NCBI GenBank assembly: GCA_950022655.1
Contig: OX465591.1
Location: 48,627,048 to 48,691,047, forward strand
DNA: 64,000 nt
Source of the DNA: Alentia gelatinosa
Taxonomy: Eukaryota > Annelida > Polychaeta > Phyllodocida > Polynoidae
Reading direction: 5' to 3'
In this document: positions 43,191 through 54,472 of the stretch, in pieces
How the letters are laid out: every line of letters starts with the position of its first letter
How positions within the stretch are numbered: the first letter of the stretch is position 1
Position numbers and translations under genes: made by a program
The notes under the pieces: model-generated
Told to the model about the DNA's origin: nothing
The model's database searches: none
The model's input: the letters and a program-made list of their open reading frames with translations, nothing else

Positions 43191-45258
43191 TGTGACGGTC
43201 AGCATCAGTCTTCAGTGATAGAGTTTAGATCTATGTGAGTGTGTATTGATGTGTGACGGTCAGCGTCATAATCTTCTATGATAGAGTTTAGATCTATGTG
43301 AGTGTGCGTTGATGTGTGACAGTCAGCATCATAATCTTCTATGATAGAGTTTAGATCTATGTGAGTGTGTATTGATGTGTGACGGTCAGCATCATAATCT
43401 TCTATGATAGAGTTTAGATCTATGTGAGTGTGTATTGATGTGTGACGGTCAGCATCATAATCTTCTATGATAGAGTTTAGATCTATGTGAGTGTGTATTG
43501 ATGTGTGACGGTCAGCATCATAATCTTCTATGATAGAGTTTAGATCTATGTGAGTGTGCATTGATGTGTGACGGTCAGCATCAGTCTTCTATGATAGAGT
43601 TTAGATCTATGTGAGTGTGCGTTGATGTGTGACGGTCAGCGTCAGTCTTCTATGATACAGTTTAGATCCATGTGAGTGTGCGTTGATGTGTGACGGTCAG
43701 CGTCAGTCTTCAGTGATAGAGTTTAGATCTATGTGAGTGTTCGTTGATGTGTGACAGTCAGCATCATAATCTTCTATGATAGAGTTTAGATCTATGTGAG
43801 TGTTCGTTGATGTGTGACAGTCAGCATCATAATCTTCTATGATAGAGTTTAGATCTATGTGAGTGTGTATTGATGTGTGACGGTCAGCGTCAGTCTTCAG
43901 TGATAGAGTTTAGATCTATGTGAGTGTTCGTTGATGTGTGACAGTCAGCATCATAATATTCTATGATAGAGTTTAGATCTATGTGAGTGTGCGTTGATGT
44001 GTGACAGTCAGCATCAGTCTTCTATGATAGAGTTTAGATCTATGTGAGTGTGCGTTGATGTTTGACGGTCAGCATTAGTCTTCTATGATAGAGTTTAGAT
44101 CTATGTGAGTGTGCGTTGATGTGTGACGGTCAGCATCAGTCTTCTATGATAGAGTTTAGATCTATGTGAGTGTGTGTTGATGTGTGACAGTCAGCATCAT
44201 AATCTTCTATGATAGAGTTTAGATCTATGTGAGTGTGCGTTGATGTGTGACAGTCAGCATCAGTCTTCTATGATAGAGTTTAGATCTATGTGAGTGTGCG
44301 TTGATGTTTGACGGTCAGCATCAGTCTTCTATGATACAGTTTAGATCTATGTGAGTGTGTGTTGATGTGTGACGGTCAGCGTCAGTCTTCTATGATAGAG
44401 TTTAGATCTATGTGAGTGTGCATTGATGTGTGACAGTCAGCGTCAGTCTTCTATGATAGAGTTTAGATCTATGTGAGTGTGCGTTGATGTGTGACGGTCA
44501 GCGTCAGTCTTCTATGATACAGTTTAGATCTATGTGAGTGTGCATTGATGTGTGACGGTCAGCGTCAGTCATCTATGACAGAGTTTAGATCTATGTGAGT
44601 GTGCGTTGATGTGTGACGGTCAGCGTCAGTCTTCTATGATGCAGTTTAGATCTATGTGAGTGTGCATTGATGTGTGACGGTCAGCGTCAGTCTTCTATGA
44701 TACAGTTTAGATCTATGTGTGTGTGCATTGATGTGTGACGGTCAGCGTCAGTCTTCTATGATACAGTTTAGATCTATGTGAGTGTGCATTGATGTGTGAC
44801 GGTCAGCGTCATAATCTTCTATGATAGAGTTTAGATCTATGTGAGTGTGCGTTGATGTGTGACGGTCAGCGTCAGTCTTCTATGATAAGAGTTTAGATCT
44901 ATGTGAGTGTGCGTTGATGTGTGACGGTCAGCGTCAGTCTTCTATGATACAGTTTAGATCTATGTGAGTGTGCGTTGATGTGTGACGGTCAGCATCAGTC
45001 TTCTATGATACAGTTTAGATCTATGTGAGTGTGCGTTGATGTGTGACGGTCAGCGTCAGTCTTCTATGATAAGAGTTTAGATCTATGTGAGTGTGCGTTG
45101 ATGTGTGACGGTCAGCGTCATAATCTTCTATGATAGAGTTTAGATCTATGTGAGTGTGCGTTGATGTGTGACCGTCAGCGTCAGTCTTCTATGATAGAGT
45201 TTAAATCTATGTGAGTGTGCATTGATGTGTGACGGTCAGCGTCATAATCTTCTGTGAC
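43191..45258. repeat. 61/63-bp array, about 33 copies
   Basis: Units of GTGTGACGGTCAGCGTCAGT, CTTCTATGATAGAGTTTAGA and TCTATGTGAGTGTGCGTTGAT. Two length classes: 61 bp with GTCAGTCTT and 63 bp with ATCATAATCTT. The 63-bp class forms a block near the left end (43.25-43.55 kb) and is otherwise scattered. GATAG/GATAC in the core varies independently. Confidence 0.96.
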
Positions 45259-45601
45259 ATGGTTTAGGAGAAAAATGGATATATCTTTTTATGTAGAATT
45301 TTCCACCTTGGCAAGACAGAGAAAACTTTATCAAACATGTCGGTGTCAGCTAGGCATGGGGGAGGCATCGGAGTCCATGGGGAGGTATGGACAACTGTTT
45401 CATTCATGTAAGAGAGACTCGTCTAATCTTATCTTTGTTTTACATAAAGGCAAAAAATGTAGGTACTGAAAGTGGATCACCATTGTAAAGTGGAAAACTG
45501 GAGTTCTTAAAGTGGAGATCTCTGGTAGTGGAGTGAGTAAGTCGAGGATCTTCTACCAGGATATCACCGATTGCCATCAATCTGAGAAATTTGGTAGAAT
45601 A
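45259..45601. other. Unique spacer, no supported gene
   Basis: A 71-aa plus frame (45254-45469) has no recognised domain. Confidence 0.35.
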
Positions 45602-45912
45602 CAGGGACCTGTTTCACTAGTTTCGTGACATGTCTAGATGGCGTCTAGATGGTGTGTTCGGTTTCATAAGAACTAGACATTAGACTTTGTTTTGTCCGTT
45701 CTTGCTTGCACTCTTGGTGACGCTTTTCATATCTGTCTAACACTTTTGTCAAGAAACTAGTGAAACAGGTCCATGATGTGTAGATTTGTCTAATTTTTAT
45801 GTTTGAGGTCTGTCTTTTCCTAAGGGTAGCTACTTGTGTTGTCACGAAACTAGACAACTCCAATGTCTGTATGGTGTCACAGACATGTCACGAAACTAGT
45901 GGAACAGGGACC
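45602..45912. mobile_element. MITE family J, copy 1, with an extra internal end
   Basis: Ends CAGGGACCTGTTTCACTAGT (then TTCGTGACATGTCT) and AGACATGTCACGAAACTAGT (then GGAACAGGGA). A third TIR-like end, AAACTAGTGAAACAGGTCC, lies inside at 45754-45772, so one element may be nested in or joined to another. hAT-like CAGGG termini. Confidence 0.75.
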
Positions 45913-46205
45913 TGTTTCAGTAGTCTTGTGACATTAGGCCTAGACAGACATCAACAGCGGCACCAACAGTGCAAGCAACAGCGGAAAAAGACTAGCAAAT
46001 ATCAGAAGATCGAAGTGGCCAATCTTCTTCATATTTGGAACGATTATAGATTATATGTATCTCCTACTCATGCTAAAGTTTCATTGCTTAATTACTACGA
46101 GAGGTGAGTGAAACTCTGTGTGTCATTGACTGAAATCTTGTGATCTGTCCGTATGGTGTCACAGACGCCATCTAGACATGTCACAAAACTACTGAAACAG
46201 GTCCC
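45905..46205. mobile_element. MITE family J, copy 2, overlapping copy 1
   Basis: Starts CAGGGACCTGTTTCAGTAGT and ends CTAGACATGTCACAAAACTA, CTGAAACAGGTCCC. Its first eight bases are also the end of copy 1. The interior contains CAACAGCGGCACCAACAGTG. Confidence 0.75.
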
Positions 46206-46299
46206 AGGTGTTTCCGTTCAATCACAACCAAACGGTGAGGTCTCTACTCAGGCCATCGCTCGGACAAACATGGCCGCTCAGACAAACACTGCCGAGTTC

Positions 46300-46881
46300 A
46301 GCCTCCTGCCCATAGAGACACACAGCAATCACACCTACCGTGTGAACAGTGGGTGTGATTGCAGGAGTGTTGTTTTTTTTCACAGATTAGACTGCTGGAA
46401 CAATCAAGGGCATTGTATCAATGAGTCTGGGCTGTCTAAACTTCATAGTTGATAATCGTTTTGGTTTTAACTTGGAAAAAGATAAGCATAAGATAGATAG
46501 GCCTGCCGATGTATTAGTGTGAATCCAGTTTCGGTGATCCTGTGGTATCTAAGCTCTATCTAAAATATTATCGAGGCGATATGCATGTATGACACAGCAA
46601 ATCTGAACTGGAATACCAAAGAAAACGATGCAATCCTTAACATTTCTGTGAAAATAATGTACACGGGAATCATTAATGTATTAAACTCATGCACTCAGGG
46701 ATCCAAAGCTAAAGAATACGTTGCCAGGGGTTTTGTTTGGCTGCAGGCATTGTGTAACCAAGTAGATAAGGTGCGAAACCAGCATATGGAAAAAGGGTCT
46801 ATCAGCCCTATAGGTTCTGTGACAGGTGCATGGTCGAGCGTGTCACATGTGAATCTTATCTCACACCAAATCAATGTCTGA
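46300..46881 (+). pseudogene. Dispersed repeat D, best-preserved copy
   Basis: The plus frame 46585-46881 (about 98 codons) contains WNTKENDAI, TGIINVLNSCTQG, KEYVARGFVWLQALCNQVDK, which correspond residue by residue to the frames at 10.84-11.33 kb (minus). The upstream frame 46153-46452 has a WNNQGHCINESGLSKL stretch, also matched there. Stops separate the two parts, so no full gene exists. Conserved residues in diverged copies suggest an ancestral coding sequence, perhaps an element's protein; I do not recognise the family. Confidence 0.5.
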
Positions 46882-47413
46882 TAAAACAGATCCTGTATTC
46901 ACTCTCTCAATCATCCTCACTGTGTGATAGTCATTGGTCATGTTGATATGGTATCATGTAACACAATGCCTTTGTTCTGAAAGGAGAGCGTTGATACTCA
47001 AGGTCTACGCTGATATTACATACCTCTAGCAGTATCACTTACGTTACGTATGTATTTCGTATGTCACAAGGTGACGTACGGAGTATGTTATCACATGACT
47101 AGGTGAATCCCATTTAGCCATAGGATGATATGAAAACAGGTTTTGTTTGTCAACGATACTTGGTAAAATTGTCAATGAGAAAAATATCCCTCTGCCCTCA
47201 GCATTGAGATGTCTGATCGACAATTTTACGTGCGATGACAGTACGCCAGTTTTCGTATAGTGCTCTCAAGAGACGTCACAAGTTTGAGCCTGAGTTATTT
47301 TATGTCACGCATTTTGTTGGCTCCGTAATTTTACGAGTTGAAGACAAGTGACATTACATAGCCAAGAAAATGATTGACATAAATAAACTCTAACTCAAAT
47401 GAGTGGCATCTAG
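46882..47413. other. Unique spacer
   Basis: AT-rich, with a small TACGTATGTATTTCGTATGT repeat and a few inverted pairs. No gene evidence. Confidence 0.35.
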
Positions 47414-47536
47414 ATTTTATTCTACCCCGTTTCCACATTTTTTAGCATTAAAAAGTAGTGACATAAACAACACTTTATGTCACATCCGTGTTAAGCCTAG
47501 GCTATGGCATTTCTTTTATTAGGGGTATGATAAAAT
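47414..47536. mobile_element. MITE family C, distant variant
   Basis: Ends ATTTTATTCTACCCC and GGGGTATGATAAAAT; inner TTAAGCCTAGGCTATGGCAT keeps the family signature (TTAAG...CTATGG). Confidence 0.65.
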
Positions 47537-49523
47537 TTGACTTCTGAGAGCTAACTTCTGGCGGTAATACATTTCCTAGTATTAACTTCAAGATTGTATA
47601 CTGTCTATTGCTGTGAATGAAGCTAAACTCATAGATGTATTATCTTTGTTTAAATCTAAATAATTTTTCTATTTCTAAACTGAAAATAAAAACAAGAATT
47701 TCCTTGGTTAAGCGAAAATCTATCACCTCTGACTATTGAGAGCTATACAATATTATTATTGATTTCTGAATGTTAAACCATTTATATCAATATTGATTAC
47801 CATGTGTTACACAATTACTGTATCGAGGTAGGTGGCTGGTGTTTTGAACCGTTTGAGATTTGGTGGCAGCTGTCTCACCCATGTCCAGCTTGGAAGACTC
47901 AGTTTATGTTGTAATGTAAATGTAAATGATGTATACACAGCTGGTCGCCATCAAAACACCAACGTGGGTTCATTGGCGATAAGCTGTTGTGAATATTCTA
48001 TCCCTTCTATCCATGTAATGATGTAGTTTTCCACTTCTTAATATCTTTGTTAAGGTCTCGCCAGAAGTGAGACTCTGTTCTAGACGATGGGACTATTGAA
48101 TTAACTGTAAATGATAAAGTCACTTGTGCCCACAACTATTTCTAAATTCTAGTATCGAGATGATCTTGTTACTGTTAGTGAGTCTGAGACTGAGTGGGAG
48201 TTTTCATTGTTCACGAGTCGGTATTAGGACTCACTAACTTTGTTTAAATAACACCCATTTCCCGTATTCACTTTATCGATGCTTAGTCAGGGGCTTGTTA
48301 TGTCTACGGACTATGCCACGGTGGCATGTTCATCTTTTTTTATTCTTTAAAAATTGTGAAAAAGAAGAAGTTATAAACAGGATGTGCAGTGACTGAGTGA
48401 TGTGGTCAGAGATGCTAAGTCTTGGACACCCACTCTTGTTGCATCACTCCTAGAATATTCTTATATGTTCCTGATATCTAATAATATACACATAGCCCTT
48501 AACCATATACTAGTCTTTTCTGATACACTATCATGTTATAATACAACTATCTAGGTTATAACACCTAGTGCATAACGTTTGAGTTGGTGTAAAATACTTG
48601 ACAACCTCAGCTGCCGATTCAATGGACCAAGGTGAAGGTCGCGCCAAGCCTCGAAGGCGTTCAAACCCACCCTGAAATAATAACATTATTTCGGATAGGC
48701 AACACAATACAAGCAAAGCTAACGATACCAAGTAAAGGTCCAACTTACCCTCTTGGCGGCATACACAGAGGAGATGATAGAGATGTGTTGTTCAGGTATT
48801 GTATCCCAAAATACAGATGATGGACACTGACTACTCCAGCATCACACGGCCCTAGCGGCGACCGCGATTCGGAGTGTGAGTGCCGGAACAACCGGGAACG
48901 GGATCTACCGAAATAGTACCCTAACCAAATCCCAGAATGAACTTGCACTTTTCTGGTCAATATTCATTATCATTTTGTCCAATCCTTTTTGTATAATGGT
49001 TGCCTAAATAAAATCGTAATACTGATGTCGATATGATTTATTATCAGTGTTACTACCCTTTTCACCCCTATATTTTGGAGTATATGGAGATATGGAGTAG
49101 GGGTCTAACTCTATGTTGGTGGGTACTTTTATAGGCCGCTCAAAAAAAAAGAAACTTTATTCTCATATCCGCGCGCATCAGCGAAAATGTTTTTAGAAGA
49201 TTTATTTTCTATATTATTTTATAAGATGAAGCTTGATAGAAATTTTGAAAAGGGTATGTATATTTGTTATTTGGTATCAAATTAAACCTCCTTTAAACTT
49301 CAATTAGGTGAACTCACATAACGGGAAAATTGAAATAAACACTTCTAAATAACAAAAATTTAAATTTAAAAAAAAAAGAAGTCAGGGATGCATTCCACGT
49401 TGTGTTGTGTGTATCTAGGTATTCCAACAATCATATTTCTGTTCATACTGCCTACGCGACTAAGAGATCTGTGCTGTCACCTATTGTCAAACTGTGGTAC
49501 TTATCACAGCACTAGTAACAACT
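47537..49523. other. Unique AT-rich 2 kb, no supported gene
   Basis: Only short frames (up to about 70 codons) with no recognised domain. An A-rich phrase GGCCGCTCAAAAAAAAAGAA near 49135-49155 looks like the end of an unidentified element. Single inverted pair TGGTGTTTTGA/TCAAAACACCA at about 47840/47953. Confidence 0.35.
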
Positions 49524-49688
49524 TTTTGTGCCTTATTCAGTAAGTTATTGCAACTAAAAAATTCAGATGTTGAGTTGTGTACTAGTTTTTCGAGAATTTT
49601 CCCTACCTGGGAAAATTCTCGAAAAACTAGTACACAACTCAACATCTGAATTTTTTAGTTGCAATAACTTACTGAATAAGGCACAAAA
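49524..49688. repeat. Perfect 80-bp inverted repeat at the LINE 5' end
   Basis: 49524-49603 and 49609-49688 are exact reverse complements with a 5-nt loop (TACCT). The right arm is the first 80 bp of the reverse transcriptase coding sequence (KILEKLVHN through NKAQN); the left arm is an inverted copy of it. AACTTTT at 49520-49526, overlapping the arm, matches AACTTTT after the poly-A (51159-51165) and is a candidate target duplication. Confidence 0.95.
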
Positions 49689-50883
49689 CGGTTTCAGGCA
49701 AGGATGCTCTACTACGGATACAGTTTCTAAACTTACAAATTACATACATAACGCAATTAATAACCAAAATTTTACCATAGGAATATTTATAGACTTTAAA
49801 AAGGCATTCGATACAATAAACCATAAAATTTTAATATCTAAACTTGATAAATTAGGGATAACGGGTACCTTAAAACATTGGTTCACTGACTATTTACAGA
49901 ACAGGTCTCAGGCTACCATAGCAAATGGTGTGAAATCTTGTCAAAAAGATATTACTTGTGGGGTCCCGCAAGGATCCATATTGGGCCCGTTATTGTATAT
50001 AACATATGTTAATGATCTTATAATAATGTTAGAGTCTAAAACAAACTCCAACACCAAGTGTCTGCTGTATGCTGATGACACAGTGTTGTACAATTCTGGG
50101 AAAGACATGTATGCGGTTGCTGACGCGCTGCAACAGGACCTCAATCAAGTTGCAACGTGGTGTATTAGAAATAAATTAACAATAAATATCAATAAAACCA
50201 AATTTATGAATTTCAATACAGCCAAAAGAAACAAAGATTTTATTAATGGACAAATTAACATCAACTTGAGTGGGGTCGCCCTGCAGCGAGTCAGCACATA
50301 CAAATACCTAGGTATCACACTGGATCAGAATTTGAACTATAGAAATCACATAAATAATATGGTTAAATTGTTATCTCACAAAATTTACTTAATGGGCAAA
50401 ATTCGACCTTATTTGAATGAACATTCTTGCAACGTTATTTACAAAACAATGTTACTGCCCTTAATAGATTATGGAGACATACTCTACGATAGTGGTACAA
50501 AAGCAGACAAAGCCAAATTACAAGTGATTCAGAACAATGCTATTCGTATATCAACCAAGAGTAGACCTGGAACTAGTGTTACATCTTTACACAGATCTGT
50601 ACAACTCCCACTATTGGAGGATAGGAGACTATCACACCTGCTGATATATATGCATAAGCAATTGCAGAATCATCAACTATTGAAAGAACAAACTTTGGGT
50701 ACTAGAGCCCAATCTGCTCCACTATTCAAAGTTATAACCCCAAGAAATGAACTATACAAAAAAAGTGTCGAATATAGGGGAGCAACCAAATGGAATCTAC
50801 TGGCACCAGCAACAAGATTAATTAAGTCGACCCAAGCCTTCAAGCAGGACCAAAAACGGATGCTAAAAACAAACATTCCTTAA
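49609..50883 (+). CDS. 5'-truncated non-LTR retrotransposon reverse transcriptase
   Basis: An uninterrupted frame of 424 codons, counting from Gly at 49609, where the homology begins. It has the reverse transcriptase order: fingers NKAQNGFRQGCSTTD (23-37), motif A FIDFKKAFDTI with catalytic Asp62, GVPQGSILGPLL (118-129), catalytic YADD (154-157), NINKTKFMNF, YKYLGITLDQNLNYR and the thumb (LLPLIDYGDILY). The C-terminal part has the WNLLAPATRL...FKQD layout usual in the Jockey/CR1 group. No endonuclease domain, RNase H or start codon: the upstream ATG (49567) lies in the inverted left arm, so those 14 residues are not native. The element makes DNA from RNA by target-primed reverse transcription; this truncated copy cannot be autonomous. 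Intact frame and full 3' end indicate a young insertion. Confidence 0.9.
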   Translation, partial: GKILEKLVHNSTSEFFSCNNLLNKAQNGFRQGCSTTDTVSKLTNYIHNAINNQNFTIGIFIDFKKAFDTINHKILISKLDKLGITGTLKHWFTDYLQNRSQATIANGVKSCQKDITCGVPQGSILGPLLYITYVNDLIIMLESKTNSNTKCLLYADDTVLYNSGKDMYAVADALQQDLNQVATWCIRNKLTININKTKFMNFNTAKRNKDFINGQININLSGVALQRVSTYKYLGITLDQNLNYRNHINNMVKLLSHKIYLMGKIRPYLNEHSCNVIYKTMLLPLIDYGDILYDSGTKADKAKLQVIQNNAIRISTKSRPGTSVTSLHRSVQLPLLEDRRLSHLLIYMHKQLQNHQLLKEQTLGTRAQSAPLFKVITPRNELYKKSVEYRGATKWNLLAPATRLIKSTQAFKQDQKRMLKTNIP

Positions 50884-51160
50884 CACTCATGATGCATGTA
50901 CTTATACGGATGACAACTGACATATTTTTTGGTGATTCACTTTATCAATATTGACAATTATTCAATCCATTTGAAATTGTTTACAATATTATCTACTTTT
51001 CATTGATGTACTGTATATATGTTGCACTACCATATGCTTGAATCCAAAAAGGAAGAAACAAATTTGTAAAGGAGAAAACTGGACACACGTTGAGACCAGC
51101 TCTACATAGAGTTGAGTGTGATCCAGTATAAATAAATGTCTTAAAAAAAAAAAAAAAAAA
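50884..51160 (+). mobile_element. 3' UTR and poly-A tail of the LINE
   Basis: AT-rich 3' UTR, AATAAA at 51131-51136, and an 18-base A run at 51143-51160. The polyadenylation signal 6 bp before the tail shows that the 3' end is complete. Confidence 0.88.
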
Positions 51161-51417
51161 CTTTTCATATTACACACAGTAAAATCAATGAGTTATCATA
51201 AGTTCAGAGTGAGAGTGCAAGACTAATTAAGCTTGTCTGAAGCCAAATTTATTACACTTCAAAAGCTATCTTTGATCCAGCAAACAAACAAAAAATGATA
51301 TAAATGATTTTTATTCATTATCCCCCTCCTATAGGTTTTTTATTAAGAAATTAGGTCCAGCAATCTACTACGGAAAAGTCAATAGCTCGTTGTTTTGTCA
51401 AAGAATATTAAAGGAAA
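51161..51417. other. Unique spacer
   Basis: AT-rich flank of the LINE; nothing recognised. Confidence 0.3.
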
Positions 51418-51670
51418 ACCACATAGACATGGTATGAGAAGGATTGGCCTTTGATATAGCAGTAAATCTACCACTGCTGGGGGGTGAAGGAGAAAAGTGG
51501 CTGCAGTGGGACCCGAATCAACAAAGTCCCATGCTCTTTACCACTGAGCTATCGCCCCACCCACCCCAGTCGCTTTGGTTATGCTTGCGTGCAAGCATAT
51601 CCGGTCTGCACCACGAGGAGGCGAGGCGACCAAGAGGGTGAACAGATTGGTAATTCCTGTCCACCCCAGC
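51418..51670 (-). mobile_element. tRNA-derived SINE with pol III boxes
   Basis: On the minus strand, GGGGCGATAGCTCAGTGGTA (about 51541-51560) contains a tRNA-type A box (TAGCTCAGTGG) and GATTCGGGTCC (about 51516-51526) a B box, matching the consensus GGTTCGANNCC at 9 of 11. It continues into the family body (CAGCAGTGGTAGATTTACTG, AAGGCCAATCCTTCTC). This supplies the 5' head missing in the other copies. About 110 bp upstream of the A box, to GGTAATTCCTGTCCACCCC on the plus strand, also belongs to the repeat, as its end is shared with 2.9 kb. It ends near CCATGTCTATGTGG without the tail. Confidence 0.75.
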
Positions 51671-51905
51671 AGACCTGGTATCACAAAAAGGGAATTTTTA
51701 CACTTTTTAACAACAAAAGTACATTTTGCCTTCTAGTATGAGTACAACAAAAGTTAGGATATCAAAATTATTGTAAACGAGTTTTCTACAAGTATATCAT
51801 ACAGCATGCCAGTACAAAAATAATACAAAGGCCTGCGAAATAAAAACCTGAAAATATAAATAGTATCATGTGGCACTTCTGACATTATTGTGACTGAAAA
51901 TACTG
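51671..51905. other. Unique spacer
   Basis: Nothing recognised. Confidence 0.3.
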
Positions 51906-51909
51906 ATGT

Positions 51910-54110
51910 TTTTTTGTTTGTAAACGTTTATTGACATAGTTCCATTCGCCAACAAATTAGGCGTTCTTCCTGGAAGAAGTCCTTAACAATTAACATAAAT
52001 ATATATATAACCAGTACACATTCATTCCAACAGCTATGGAAGCCACATAGTTCCAATAATCTCATTATTATTTCCTTTATCTTATTCTTGAATTCAACCC
52101 TTTGCCTCAAATTTGGGATTTCTATCGGTAGTTTCTCCCATAATAGATTACCTATGTACAGCGGGCTAGACCTATATTTTTCGGTATTCGATTTTTAAAT
52201 TCTTAGTACCTGCTTCAGAGATCTTCTAGTGGTATGGATTGCACTGTCTTAGACATGGTCGGGGAAAGTAGACCACCACTTTATCCTACCGCTCATATAA
52301 ATCTCCATAGACTTAACATGGCGTGACTGTATGCCACAAAATATTTATATTTCAAAAATACATGATCAGGTAGGATAAAATCTAAACATCACTCAATTTC
52401 ATATACGGTAGGCTACTTGTTTATATGGAGTGAGCTGTCTTTGCGGCATGATATCACGAAGCGGAGCTGAGTAATAAAATCATTACTACTGGGGCATAAA
52501 CATGAGACATTCGTGCACCGGTATATAATAATATCTGTAGCGGAAGACAATGAACGCCATGTAAACAATCATATGAAATTTCGTGATGTTTCATGATATT
52601 ATTTGACTCAATAGTTGACATGCTCTCCTATATTCCAGTTTGCGAACTTTAAATGCATGTCATGCAGATCATCAACCGATAGTGGCATTGCTACTGTTCT
52701 TCCTACCCTTACCATTAGACTGTTATCAAACATGGTTTGTAGTTTTTGCTTTTTCATTTTTTTCAAATTAAGTTAAAAGAAAACACAGCATACCCAATCG
52801 TCGGGAGGATCATTACTTCAGGCCCTATTTTTAATTGTTTTCCTTTATCGCACGTCTTCATATATATGGCTAACCCATATGATTTTTGTTTTACTGAAAT
52901 TCATCGCTAACTTATTTTGTCTAACCCATGTATCTAAACTCATTTCAATTTCCAATCTACCTATCATTTCAACCTGATTTACCCCATCGGGCATTAGTAC
53001 TAAATCATCGGCATATAGAGCAGCTTTTGTAAAAGAAAGTATATTTACCAAGTCATTACCAAATATAACAAATAACAGTGGTCCGAGCACCGAACCTTGC
53101 GGTACTCCTGTCGATACTCTAACCTTTTTCGAGATGCAAGCATTTACTAGAGTCTGCTGTGTTCTTGAGTTTTAAGTAATCATTATAATTTTAGTCAATT
53201 TATTTGATAACCCTAAATATTAGCTACAATCTTTCTATTATCCAAATGCTTTAAATTAAAATCTAATAACGTGAATATGGCGCCAATTTCACCGAGCAAC
53301 CGATCTAACCAGGAAATCTCTGAAATTCATATCGGAGTATATCGTAATGTTTCTGTCATAATCGTACGAGCGGACTTTTTCGGTGCAAGAGGCACCTAAA
53401 AATGTCGGCGATTATCGGGCGCTCACGCGAATTTCGTGCAGGCCCGTTCACGATGCCGATTACTTTCGGGAAGTTTCGGGTAACTAAAAACACCTCTTCG
53501 ACCCACTGCAAAGGCTCCCGAAACTTTAAGAAACACTTCAAAATATCTTGATAAATCGTGTGGGATATTGTTGGCCTCCGATATCTTTGGCTCAAAGTTA
53601 AAATGGCCTGTCCCATTGATTTACCGAGCAGAAACCCAAATTGCTCTTTCACTAGTACATTTAATTCCAAAATATCCTCTAATAAAAATGTATGTAAGAA
53701 TTTTCCCCATATTTTTTAAACTAAAGACAATACTGATATAGGGCGCCAATTGTTAACATCTTCTAAGGTACTTTCTTTCGGTAAGAGGGTTATAATTCCA
53801 TTAAGACAATTTGGAAAATACATTTCATGAAAACTTCCATTAATGATTTTCAATAGTCCCTAAAATACTTATTAATATCATTTTCATCTTTACAGATTTA
53901 ACTAAAATTATCCCTGAACTTTTGTCATTTCTAAGTTCCTTAATTATTTTTAAGAGGTCTTGTGCATTTATCTCATATTCCTTTGCTATTTTTTCCCCCT
54001 GTACTTTTGTTTATCTCAGTAACCTGCTCCAGCCCTGAGTTATTAGCTGGTAAATCATTCTCTTCAGAAACCTTGTTCCCTATACGTGAGAAGTGATATA
54101 CAAGCAATAA
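51910..54110 (-). pseudogene. Decayed non-LTR retrotransposon (reverse transcriptase remnant)
   Basis: Read on the minus strand, in pieces broken by stops and frameshifts: linker INAQDLLKIIKELRNDKSSG (about 53.9-54.0 kb), GIITLLPKEST and NNWRPISVLSL (about 53.72-53.80), LVKEQFGFLLGKSMGQAILTL (53.59-53.66), a damaged motif A region (about 53.5), TGVPQGSVLGPLLF (about 53.07-53.11), ALYADDLVLM with the catalytic YADD (about 53.0), NFSKTKIIW, and a C-terminal LLWEKLPIEIPNL...FKNKIKE (52.07-52.15). The 3' end lies near 51.91 kb with AATAAA and an A-rich end. A family C MITE variant interrupts it at 52280-52380. Different from the plus-strand LINE in sequence and much older. Confidence 0.8.
52280..52380. 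mobile_element. MITE family C variant inside the decayed LINE
   Basis: Ends TTTATCCTACCGCTCAT and GATCAGGTAGGATAAAA; inner CTCCATAGACTTAACATGGC. Its position within the LINE remnant shows it arrived later. Confidence 0.7.
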
Positions 54111-54472
54111 AATAAAATTTAGAAAAAAGAAATAAATCTTATAGACAAATGTTGAAGATTCTTGAGATTAGTTTTAGGCATTAGTTCTAGAACTAACAAT
54201 GTTTATCATCTTCCCCCATGATGTGTATTATTATTTCCTTTTAACGTCATGTAAATTTGTACGAGAATAAATGAAATAATAACGCACATATTTTTATTGT
54301 GGTATATATTATAGATATCGACGGCTAAAAACTCGCCAGAAAGAATATTGCATCTGTCTGGACTCAATAACAGAAGAGAGTTAAAAACTTAGAATTATAA
54401 TTTAATCTTTTCCTCACTTGTTATTGTTAGGCATATAATTTAATACATTAACATGGATGTGATACTATAGAG
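54111..54472. other. AT-rich spacer
   Basis: No frame or element recognised. Confidence 0.35.
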
